From: Bifidobacteriaceae bacterium UBA2724
Lineage (GTDB): Bacteria > Actinomycetota > Actinomycetes > Actinomycetales > Bifidobacteriaceae
Assembly: GCA_002353815.1 (NCBI GenBank)
Contig: DEKK01000009.1
Location: 1-33,687, forward strand
DNA: 33,687 nucleotides
Direction of reading: 5' to 3'
Below the pieces are notes generated by a model. That model did no database searches and was not told the DNA's origin. It worked only from the letters and a program-made list of their open reading frames with translations. Numbering within the stretch: position 1 is the stretch's first letter; every line of letters begins with the position of its first letter. Below are positions 1-6,897 of the stretch, piece by piece. The translations under genes were made by a program, and so were the position numbers.

Positions 1-340
1 ACCCACCACACAACCAGACACAAGCAGGCACTCTGCGGGAATCATTGAGTTCCTGCTGTCTCAGAAATCTCTCCTGTTTTCATCTTTTTCTCTTTATTTT
101 TAGTTTCCTTTTGCTGTCTGATTCCATCGATTCATATCCCACGATTCTTTCTGGAATCGCGGCGTTTTCTTGATTCATACGTGCACTCATCGCGTCCTAG
201 CACATTCAGTTCGATTCCCCGGAGCGCTCTTCCCTGGTTTTTCGCGCTTTCTTTTTCGGTTTCTTCTTTTCTTCATTCCTCCCTTATTTGTACCTTTTCT
301 TTCCGGGATTCTCCTTCTTTTGAATTTCCTGCTGCTGCAG

Positions 341-400
341 CTATCCACAATTTCTGCGGTTATCCACAAAAATGGCATCCTTCGACGATTGTTTTCCACA
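341..400 (+). promoter_or_regulatory. Cluster of three DnaA-box-like 9-mers
   Basis: Three same-orientation 9-mers lie within 60 bp: CTATCCACA (341-349), TTATCCACA (360-368, perfect match to the bacterial DnaA-box consensus) and TTTTCCACA (392-400). The two imperfect copies each differ at one position. They sit in an AT/pyrimidine-rich stretch, as in replication origins, but no dnaA, dnaN, rpmH or other origin-linked gene is in the window. Regulation by DnaA, DnaA titration or chance are all open. Confidence 0.5.
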
Positions 401-524
401 TTTGCATTTTCGGCCTGACTCCTGTTGCGCCGTCCTCTACTCTTGGAAACACTATTCATCAATGATTCTTGGATGCTGGCGTAGGCTGCCGGCCGGCTGT
501 GCCGTACCTTCTTGGTTCTGTGAA

Positions 525-558
525 GTGCCTTTCTGACGATCTCTACAACGAAAGGCAC
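525..558 (+). promoter_or_regulatory. Hairpin sequestering the ribosome binding site of the surface protein gene
   Basis: GTGCCTTTC (525-533) and GAAAGGCAC (550-558) form a perfect 9-bp inverted repeat with a 16-nt loop. The right arm contains GAAAGG (550-555), the Shine-Dalgarno site placed 8 nt before the ATG at 564. If transcribed, the stem would hide the ribosome binding site. This suggests translational control (thermometer-like, protein- or RNA-opened), but that is inference from the structure only. Confidence 0.5.
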
Positions 559-563
559 CACGT

Positions 564-3500
564 ATGGCATTTTCATTCCGACTTTTCTCTTCGTCCCATG
601 GCAGGGTTTCTTCCACCGGACCATCGGAACGTTCTACCCGGGAATCTATACGGTTCACACGGTCGTCTGCATCGCCCGCACGCCGACTGTGCTCGACTTG
701 TCCTGGGGCACCGCATTGTCCTCGGTGTGACCGTTCAAGCGATACTTCAGGGCATCATTCGTACCGTGAACTTGGAGAGCGTTGGCGCCCGCATTGTCCG
801 CCGCTTCGAGTAAAGCCAAGGGCCCGGCATGCGTCTGCTCTCCATCTTCGGCGCAAGTCTGCGAGACGCTCTGCCATGATTCTTGTCTGCTCATTGGCAT
901 TGCTGTCTCTGTTCGTGCCTTTCTGCGTATACAACGCCACTGCATCGACCAAGGTCGGTGCTGGTTATTGGATCAACCAGGGTTCCATCCCCGGGCTGAC
1001 TCTCGGATATCACAGAAGTGAGCTTGGAACGAACCGGTCATACGATGGCAAACCCCGATATTGCATCGAGGTACAACAGCCAGGTAAGACAGGTGGCACA
1101 TGGCATCAGGCGTCGTCGCCGGATGATCTGACGGCGGCGACGATGGTGGATCGGCATGCCAACGATATGAGTGACTTCACGCAAGCGGCCGTCAGCTATG
1201 CTCTTCACATTCATCTTGATAAGTCGATCACCGCGCAGCAATACGAGAGATTCCTAACCACGTATGGTGTGGAGAACGGCGATATCTGGGCGATCCGCAG
1301 CAAGGCGCAACAGTTCTGGAATGAGGCGAGAGCCGCCACGGCAACAAATGTACGGGCCGAATACGCCTATAGCAATGTTCATGATTCGGGTTATGTGACG
1401 ATAGGCATCATGAATCCAGACGGTGCATACGCTTTGGGAATTCCCTATTCGATCACGGCGTCCGGTCCGGTGTCGTTGGATACGACATCGGGCGTAACAT
1501 CGGGTGCGCTGATCCGCATACCATGGCATGCAACCGGGGTCGGCAATGTGTCTGTCTCGGTTAGATATCAGACGCGGCAGGCTCTCGTGGACAATGATCA
1601 GCAATGGCAGGATCATTTCACCATCGGAGAGGAGAAGTGGAACGTCGCTCCTGCAATGAGCTTCCGGGTCGTCAAGCGATACCAACCTCGTGTCGCGAGC
1701 AGTGTGCCTGACACACGTGTCGAGCGGGGATCCGCTCCTCTCGATGACATCAGCGTGACGATGGACGAAGGCGGCGAATGGCCGAGTAACGCGGTGCGGG
1801 TCAGTGGCGATCTCTATGGTCCGTTCGTTTCGCAGACAGAGGCAGACAATCCTGCGAATTGGACGCAATCCCGGTTGGTGGCCACTGCGTATCATGATTT
1901 CAGCGAGCCTGGTGATTATTCACTGACCGCCCGAGATGTGCAGGCGACGAAGGCATCGGGGCATGAAGGGACTGTCGACGCTTTGCCGACCGGCTGGTAT
2001 AGATGGGTGTGGAGCATTCTTAGGGATAGGCAGGCCGGCGATGCGCGGGATGGCCTTGTCAGTGATGTCACTGATGCGTCGGGTGTCCTGGAGACGGGAC
2101 AAGTGCTGCATGCTATGCAGATTCGACTGTCGTCGAGATCGTCGGGTGAAACCGCGCAGCCGGGGGAGCTGTTGTCGGATGATGTCACGCTGGGTGTGGA
2201 TGACGTAAACCGGGATGGCGTGGAAGACACCCAGGACTGGCTCCATACGGCGGCCGCCGTGGGGCCTTCATATGAGAATGAGAACAACCAGATACCGGTG
2301 ACGATCGTCGGCGGACTGTATATGGTGCCTGGAGACCTTCCGCAGGAGAGCGTGACGCTGCCAGACGGTGCTGTGAAAGTGGCCGCTGCGCGAGTGGTGA
2401 TGAATCGTGCTGGCACAGTGCACGCCGATGGACAGCTGACGGAAGAGGAGCGTGCATCCGGTGTGATGCAGGATTCGCTGACGCCAGAGCCGGGGTATTG
2501 TCTCGAGAATCTGCCTGCTGGGGCCTATTGGTGGCAATGGTCGGCGCGTAACGCCGATCAACAGATGGCCGCCGATGCTACGGGGCATGCGTTGGCGGAT
2601 GATTTCCCCTTTGAACATGACGTTGACATGCTGCATGCAGAAGACGTCGAAAGCACGGTGGTGATGAGGATGCAGCCGCTGATCATGACCACCGTGGATG
2701 CTTCCTATGCGGCGCGCGGGGAGGAAGACGGCGAACCATCCGATGTGCGCGAGGCGGCGTATCCCAATCTGTCCGGCGAATTCGGGCTCGCGGCGAATGC
2801 CGTGGAGCATGTTGAAAAAGGCAGAGGGATGACGGATGCGGTGACAATCGAGCTCGATCCCGCCGTGGCGCATAACACATGGTATGTGGATGCCGAGGGC
2901 GAGCCGGTGACGGTGCGTGCGGAAGGGGCTCTGTACGGTCCGCTGGACCGGGGCGCGGCATTGAAGTATGTCGCGGATGGCGGCGGGGATCCTGGCGTTA
3001 GCGCCGAAGGCCTGCCTGTGGCGGCCGCGGCGATACTGGACGTCACCCGGCCGGGCACATATGTCGTGGATGGAGTGTGCCAGGGCGAGAAACGCGACGA
3101 GCTCACCTTCCTCGGGGAGGGCGACGGAGCGAATCCTGCGTCGGGCTGGTATCTGTGGCAATGGACGATATCGAACGACAGCCAAACCGAGCTTGCGGAA
3201 CAGACCGGCGTCACTCTTCTCACCGAAGGCGACGACGAGCAGCCTGCATATCCGTTTGTGCACGACGTTTCCGATGATCTTGGCGCCGCGGGCGAAAACA
3301 TCGTCGTGCCCATCACTCCGACGCTGACAAGTCTCGTCGGGAACGTCAGCGGCTCCTGGGGCGTGGATGCTGCAACGGGCTTGCCAGGAGTGGTGCGTGG
3401 GTCGGATGTGAAAGACACGGTGACCGTCGCTCCGACGAATCCCCAGGATCTGTGGCTGACATGGACTGATGGCAAGGATTCGTCTGGCGAGGACATGGCG

Positions 3501-4328
3501 GAGACGCCCGTTTCTGTGACGTTGGTGGGGACGCTGTATCGCATCGACGATGAGCGGTGGAAGGAATTGTCTGATCATGCGCTTCCTTCGGTGCCTGCAT
3601 GGGCGGGAGACCCCGTGGCCGAGAGACGCATCGAGGGAGTCGACCATTTCGGTTCGTATGATGCGCCTCCGGTTCGAGCCGACACCGTCGGAATCTACGT
3701 GTGGTATTGGGAGGTCGTCCCCGGACACGAATCTGCGCAGGATGATGCCGACGCGTGGTTCGAATGGACGCGCGGACACGTCAGTCATGACTTCGGTCTG
3801 GAATCCGAGAGCTTCGTCGTGAGCGAATCCATCGAGGAATCGGGGTGCGTGGTTGCGACATCGGCAAGCGGGGACGTGGCTCCCCACGGCATGGTGCATG
3901 ACACGGCCACAATCACGTGCAAAGCCGGTGCCGATGCGCAGCGCATACCCGATGGTATCGATTTCCCGCTGTATCGCAGGGCCGCGAAGGCGGATGCCAA
4001 CGCAGACGTCTTGGTCGCTACGACGGCCAGAAAAACCATCGATGTCTCGGCGTTCCCCATCGTGGATGGCAAGGTGGAGAAAGATACAACGGTGACGGTC
4101 GTCAGTGATGAGATTGCCGTCCCCAGGAAAGGCGAATACTACTTTGCGGAACGGGCGTTCCGGGGTGACGCGCAGTTGTCGGCCGGTGAGAAACGCTGTG
4201 AACGGGAAAGCGTGTCGGTGGTCGTTCCACCCCAGACCGGTGTGACTCCTCGATGGGTTGTCGCCGCCAGCACCGCAGCCATCGGTGTCGTCGCGGTACG
4301 GGTCAGCCGCGTGCACCGTCGCCGGTGA
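564..4328 (+). CDS. Large cell-wall-anchored surface protein, possible thioester domain, degenerate repeats
   Basis: A 1254-residue surface protein. Residues 1-104 are rich in Arg, Ser, His and Cys. A signal segment follows (basic KSARRS, hydrophobic core 105-124, possible cleavage after NATA at about 127). The mature N-terminus has YCIE (Cys167) and TQAA (Gln207), which resemble the Cys-Gln pair of TQXA/thioester domains. Four long degenerate modules follow (about 385-515, 530-695, 750-920, 945-1090), each with an LYG-like strand and a G-x-Y-x-W-x-W signature (477, 653, 861, 1043). A shorter fifth ends at about 1215. The C-terminus is a sorting signal: PPQTG (1222-1226, Pro in place of Leu), a hydrophobic stretch and an RRR tail. 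The role is inferred to be adhesion or a fimbrial tip; no sortase gene is nearby. The start at 564 has GAAAGG 8 nt upstream. ATG 876, just before the signal segment, is the alternative but has no visible ribosome binding site. Confidence 0.8.
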   Translation: MAFSFRLFSSSHGRVSSTGPSERSTRESIRFTRSSASPARRLCSTCPGAPHCPRCDRSSDTSGHHSYRELGERWRPHCPPLRVKPRARHASALHLRRKSARRSAMILVCSLALLSLFVPFCVYNATASTKVGAGYWINQGSIPGLTLGYHRSELGTNRSYDGKPRYCIEVQQPGKTGGTWHQASSPDDLTAATMVDRHANDMSDFTQAAVSYALHIHLDKSITAQQYERFLTTYGVENGDIWAIRSKAQQFWNEARAATATNVRAEYAYSNVHDSGYVTIGIMNPDGAYALGIPYSITASGPVSLDTTSGVTSGALIRIPWHATGVGNVSVSVRYQTRQALVDNDQQWQDHFTIGEEKWNVAPAMSFRVVKRYQPRVASSVPDTRVERGSAPLDDISVTMDEGGEWPSNAVRVSGDLYGPFVSQTEADNPANWTQSRLVATAYHDFSEPGDYSLTARDVQATKASGHEGTVDALPTGWYRWVWSILRDRQAGDARDGLVSDVTDASGVLETGQVLHAMQIRLSSRSSGETAQPGELLSDDVTLGVDDVNRDGVEDTQDWLHTAAAVGPSYENENNQIPVTIVGGLYMVPGDLPQESVTLPDGAVKVAAARVVMNRAGTVHADGQLTEEERASGVMQDSLTPEPGYCLENLPAGAYWWQWSARNADQQMAADATGHALADDFPFEHDVDMLHAEDVESTVVMRMQPLIMTTVDASYAARGEEDGEPSDVREAAYPNLSGEFGLAANAVEHVEKGRGMTDAVTIELDPAVAHNTWYVDAEGEPVTVRAEGALYGPLDRGAALKYVADGGGDPGVSAEGLPVAAAAILDVTRPGTYVVDGVCQGEKRDELTFLGEGDGANPASGWYLWQWTISNDSQTELAEQTGVTLLTEGDDEQPAYPFVHDVSDDLGAAGENIVVPITPTLTSLVGNVSGSWGVDAATGLPGVVRGSDVKDTVTVAPTNPQDLWLTWTDGKDSSGEDMAETPVSVTLVGTLYRIDDERWKELSDHALPSVPAWAGDPVAERRIEGVDHFGSYDAPPVRADTVGIYVWYWEVVPGHESAQDDADAWFEWTRGHVSHDFGLESESFVVSESIEESGCVVATSASGDVAPHGMVHDTATITCKAGADAQRIPDGIDFPLYRRAAKADANADVLVATTARKTIDVSAFPIVDGKVEKDTTVTVVSDEIAVPRKGEYYFAERAFRGDAQLSAGEKRCERESVSVVVPPQTGVTPRWVVAASTAAIGVVAVRVSRVHRRR

Positions 4329-4332
4329 TGGA

Positions 4333-4467
4333 GATTGGCTCGGGGGAACCTGGTGATTCGGGAAACCCAGCGATTCGGGAAACCCGGCGATTCGGGAACC
4401 CGGCGGCTCGGGAACCCGGCGGCTCGGGAACCCGGCGGCTCGGGGGAACCCGGTGGCTCGAGGAACC
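4333..4467. repeat. Tandem repeat, about eight units of 16-18 bp
   Basis: Units share the core GGCTCGGGAACC or GATTCGGGAAACC. Units begin near 4333, 4351, 4368, 4385, 4401, 4417, 4433 and 4451. The units at 4401-4416 and 4417-4432 are identical (16 bp); the others differ by A or G insertions and a GAT/GGC swap. Because units are 16, 17 or 18 bp, no reading frame is kept through the array, which argues for a non-coding minisatellite just behind the surface protein stop codon. Confidence 0.85.
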
Positions 4468-4531
4468 CAGTGCGTCGCATAGTGAGAGCATCCTGTGGGT
4501 TGCCGTCTGCCGTGGGTAGTCGACAACGCAC

Positions 4532-4570
4532 AGGGGCCTGGGTTGGCGAACCAACCCAGGCCCCTTTCAG
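4532..4570. terminator. Bidirectional transcription terminator
   Basis: AGGGGCCTGGGTTGG (4532-4546) and CCAACCCAGGCCCCT (4551-4565) form a perfect 15-bp stem with a CGAA loop. It lies between two convergent genes (the surface protein on plus, hsp20 on minus) and can serve both, although the flanking T tracts are short. Confidence 0.85.
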
Positions 4571-4654
4571 CAGCAGTGCAGCAGTGAAAACTTCAGGTCA
4601 GAGGTGTGTCACGTTCCCAGACGGATCCCTCGTGCCGGCATCCTCGGACTGGAA

Positions 4655-5104
4655 TCAGCCCTCGATGGCGATGCGATGGGAATCCTCGACCTCCTGGGCA
4701 TTCTTCTTCGGAATGCTCAGACTCAGGATGCCGTTGGTGTACGTTGCCTTGATATCGTCGCGCTTGATGTCTTCGCCGACATAGAAGCTGCGGGTGCAGG
4801 TGCCGTAATAGCGCTCGCGACGCAGGTACTTGCCGTTGTCATCCTTCTGATCCTTGTCGGTTTCGCGCTTTGCGGTGACGTTCAGGTAGCCGTTGTTGAG
4901 GTCAACCTGGATGTCGTCCTTGTTGTAACCCGGCAGATCCATGTCAACGGTGTATGCGGTATCGGATTCGCGTACATCCGTGTTCATCAGGCTCTGGGGA
5001 AGAGTGCGAGTCGAGGACTGGCCATTGGTGGCTGTGCGGAAGAACGGATCCGCAAAGAAATCATCGAAGATATTGCCACCGAAAACTGTGGGAAGCATAG
5101 CCAT
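4655..5104 (-). CDS. hsp20: Small heat shock protein, Hsp20/alpha-crystallin family
   Basis: A 149-residue ATP-independent chaperone that holds unfolding proteins in the cytoplasm, normally as a large oligomer. The N-terminus has the Phe/Asp-rich run FDDFFADPFF typical of the family. The alpha-crystallin domain spans about residues 38-140, with DMDLPGYNKDDI in the middle and the conserved G-I-L strand (GILSLSIP) near the end. The length is normal. The minus-strand ATG at 5104 has AAGGAG (complement of 5113-5118) 8 nt upstream. A HAIR-type operator lies 114 bp upstream (5218-5238), which points to heat-shock control by HspR. The gene faces the surface protein gene across a shared terminator and is probably monocistronic. 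Confidence 0.95.
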   Translation of the reverse strand: MAMLPTVFGGNIFDDFFADPFFRTATNGQSSTRTLPQSLMNTDVRESDTAYTVDMDLPGYNKDDIQVDLNNGYLNVTAKRETDKDQKDDNGKYLRRERYYGTCTRSFYVGEDIKRDDIKATYTNGILSLSIPKKNAQEVEDSHRIAIEG

Positions 5105-5217
5105 AATCTGTACTCCTTAGAGTTGTTACATCTGTTCCCGATCTTTCTGATCGGTTCTGATTCTTAAGATAATGATTTTTCCGAGACAGGGGATGGCTTT
5201 TCGCTGACAGCAGAAAA

Positions 5218-5238
5218 GTTGAGTCACTACGACTCAAG
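5218..5238 (-). promoter_or_regulatory. HAIR operator, probable HspR binding site
   Basis: GTTGAGT (5218-5224), seven bases, then ACTCAAG (5232-5238). This matches the HspR-associated inverted repeat CTTGAGT-N7-ACTCAAG known from actinobacteria, with one mismatch at the outermost base of one arm. It lies upstream of hsp20 on the same strand, so HspR repression relieved by heat is the likely control. Confidence 0.8.
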
Positions 5239-5270
5239 TCTTGGATTTTGGTTTCTGTGGAAGCATCGAG

Positions 5271-5407
5271 GCGATGCCGGTGGAACGTGGCTGGCGATGT
5301 CGGAGGGGCGTGGCTGGCGATGGTGGATGGGGCGTGGCTGGCGATGCCGGTGGGGCGGTCTGGCGATGCCGGAGGGGCGTGGCTGGCGATGGTGGACGGG
5401 CGGTCTG
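5271..5407. repeat. Minisatellite, six units of 22-24 bp in a duplicated three-unit block
   Basis: Six units, all beginning GCGATG, start at 5271, 5294, 5317, 5341, 5363 and 5386 and end in GGCTG or GTCTG. Units 1 and 4 carry GCCGGTGG, units 2 and 5 carry CGGAGGGGCG, and units 3 and 6 carry GGTGGA. The array therefore looks like a block of three units (about 69 bp) that was duplicated. Confidence 0.9.
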
Positions 5408-5524
5408 CGACAGGGCTATCGGTCGTCAACCGAATGCGATTGTCATGAAAAGCCCGGGGCGGCCGGGCCCGGGGAGGGAAGTGAGGATGCCGGAGGAAGA
5501 CATCCGGATATTGAATTATGGGAG

Positions 5525-5551
5525 ATGGATAGCTCCTGTCGAGCTATCCAT
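5525..5551. repeat. Perfect 11-bp inverted repeat
   Basis: ATGGATAGCTC (5525-5535), a 5-nt spacer, then GAGCTATCCAT (5541-5551). There is no T tract on either side, so it is a weak terminator candidate. It may be a protein-binding operator or an RNA hairpin. Confidence 0.7.
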
Positions 5552-5921
5552 AGAGTAAAGCGCCTTCGGGTGAACGACAGTCAAAGGGCGTCTGAGGGTT
5601 TCCTCAAAGGAATGGGCGTTAATTGTAAAGGATGAACACGCAAAAGGTCCGCTGCACGTTTATGGTCAGTTGACGTGACTTTTGCATGACGTAACTGAAC
5701 GGGTCGTCATAGTCCGACGTGCGCCGCTGCGCAGCCATCCGCGAGAGTAGTGGCGTGCTGGTATGCTCAGAACGTTCTGCTCGTCCTGGTCGTGACACTC
5801 CGCGGTCTCGTTGTGCATCGACGCGTTCCCGCCGTCGGAGTGCCTGTGAGATTCACCCTGCGCCCTGCCTTGGCGGGGACAAGCGCCATTTCACATCATT
5901 CATCAAGTAAGAGAGAGAACC

Positions 5922-6650
5922 GTGGATTATCCACTTATCACACGCCTTCTTGCCGAATTCCTCGGCACTGCCATTCTGCTCATCCTCGGAAACGGCTCGG
6001 TCGCTGCCGTGTCACTCAAGGGTTCCAAGGAATTCAACGCAGGCTGGATCGTCATCGTCATCGGCTACGCCTGCGGCGTTATGTTCCCCTGTCTCATGTT
6101 CGGCGGCGTGTCGGGCGCACACATCAACCCGGCCATGACCATCGCCCAGGCCGTCAACGGCCTGTTCCCGTGGGGCGAGGTGCTTCCGTACATCGTCGCC
6201 CAGCTGCTCGGCGCTCTGGTCGGCCAGCTCATCGTGGTGCTGTGCTACCTGCCGTATTACAAGCAAACCGAAGACGCGGACGCCATCTTTGGCACCTTCT
6301 CGACCAATGATGCCGCCAACAACAAGGTCAACTACTTCGTCAATGAGTTCGTCGGCACCATGATCCTCGTGCTGTGCGCGCTGTGCGTCCTGAGCCTGCC
6401 GTGGGGCAAGGCCAACCTTGCCGCCGGCGCCATCACCGTCGGTTTGGTGTGCGGCTCCCTCGTCGCCGCGCTCGGCGGTCCGACCGGTCCGGCTCTGAAC
6501 CCCGCCCGTGACCTCATGCCGCGTCTTCTGCATCAGGTCCTGCCGCTGTCGCACAAGGGCTCATCTCGTTGGGGCGAAGCGTGGATCCCGGTCGTCGCCC
6601 CCATCTGCGGCGCCATCGTGGGCGTCGCGCTGTTCACGCTTTTCGTGTGA
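5922..6650 (+). CDS. glpF: Aquaporin family glycerol uptake facilitator
   Basis: A 242-residue integral membrane channel of the MIP family. The two hallmark half-helix motifs are present: NPA in GAHINPAMT (about residues 66-74) and NPA in ALNPARD (about 190-196). The Asp after the second NPAR is typical of glycerol-conducting GlpF channels rather than strict water channels, so facilitated entry of glycerol or similar small polyols is likely. Six hydrophobic helices fit the family. The start is a GTG at 5922 with only a weak purine-rich AAGAGAGAG upstream. The first bases form GTGGAT-T-ATCCAC, an inverted repeat that overlaps the start codon. No glycerol kinase gene is adjacent. A terminator follows at 6787. 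Confidence 0.92.
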   Translation: MDYPLITRLLAEFLGTAILLILGNGSVAAVSLKGSKEFNAGWIVIVIGYACGVMFPCLMFGGVSGAHINPAMTIAQAVNGLFPWGEVLPYIVAQLLGALVGQLIVVLCYLPYYKQTEDADAIFGTFSTNDAANNKVNYFVNEFVGTMILVLCALCVLSLPWGKANLAAGAITVGLVCGSLVAALGGPTGPALNPARDLMPRLLHQVLPLSHKGSSRWGEAWIPVVAPICGAIVGVALFTLFV

Positions 6651-6786
6651 GCTGGGGCGCCCGGGCGGTCGCATCGCGCTGTCGCGTCTCTCGTGGGTCG
6701 CGCAGCGCCGTGGGGCGTTGCCGCACCGAGGTCTTCTCGGCGGTCTGGTTTTTCTGAGCTGGACAGCCGTCCTCGGCATGCATCAA

Positions 6787-6812
6787 GTCGCCTGCAAAGG
6801 CGGCTTTTTTGT
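6787..6812 (+). terminator. Rho-independent terminator after glpF
   Basis: GTCGCCT (6787-6793), GCAA loop, AGGCGGC (6798-6804), then six T residues. Seven base pairs with one G-T wobble. Confidence 0.85.
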
Positions 6813-6897
6813 TTGACCTGCGCGGCTCGGGGCGCCCGCGATACGGCTTGCGCGGTATTGTGTCGGCAGAAACTGCGAGTTGCGCTGCGGAGGTGGC

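Larger units (their letters stand above)
1..563. other. Non-coding T/C-rich upstream region of the surface protein gene
   Basis: No convincing gene is seen here. From about 60 to 335 the plus strand is strongly pyrimidine-rich (long runs of T and C broken by few purines), unlike the GC-rich coding DNA that follows. It ends in a cluster of DnaA-box-like sites (341-400) and a hairpin next to the first start codon (525-558). Short open frames on both strands are low-complexity and lack ribosome binding sites. No clear -35/-10 pair could be assigned. Confidence 0.6.
4329..4654. other. Intergenic region between convergent surface protein and hsp20 genes
   Basis: A short non-coding stretch between two convergent genes. 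It contains a 16-18 bp tandem repeat (4333-4467) and a strong perfect hairpin that can end transcription from both sides (4532-4565). Long open frames crossing it on either strand are artefacts of the repeat. Confidence 0.7.
5105..5921. other. Non-coding region between hsp20 and the glycerol facilitator gene
   Basis: About 800 bp without a convincing gene between divergently transcribed genes. It holds the hsp20 leader, a HAIR operator (5218-5238), a two-level minisatellite (5271-5407), a GC-rich CCCGGG-type patch (5447-5475) and a perfect 11-bp inverted repeat (5525-5551). From about 5660 it is mixed sequence that must contain the promoter of the downstream gene; TTGACG near 5669 is a possible -35 box, but no well-spaced -10 was found. 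Open frames across the minisatellite are G/W/R-rich artefacts. Confidence 0.6.

Noticed and set aside
341..400. Chromosomal replication origin (oriC)
   Set aside because: Only three box-like sites are present, and no dnaA, dnaN, recF, gyrB, rnpA or rpmH is nearby; the neighbouring genes are not those of bacterial origins.
4333..4467. CRISPR array
   Set aside because: Units are contiguous with no unique spacers, and no cas genes are in the window. The same applies to the arrays at 5271-5407 and 12981-13034.
2268..4526. 752-residue open frame on the minus strand opposite the surface protein gene
   Set aside because: It is antisense to a clear coding frame with signal peptide, repeats and sorting signal. 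It is His/Arg/Pro-rich, has no known motif or ribosome binding site, and begins in the tandem repeat.
5219..5635. Overlapping G/W/R-rich plus-strand frames across the minisatellite
   Set aside because: The repeat keeps several frames open at once because the units have 22-24 bp lengths; no ribosome binding site or conserved motif is visible.
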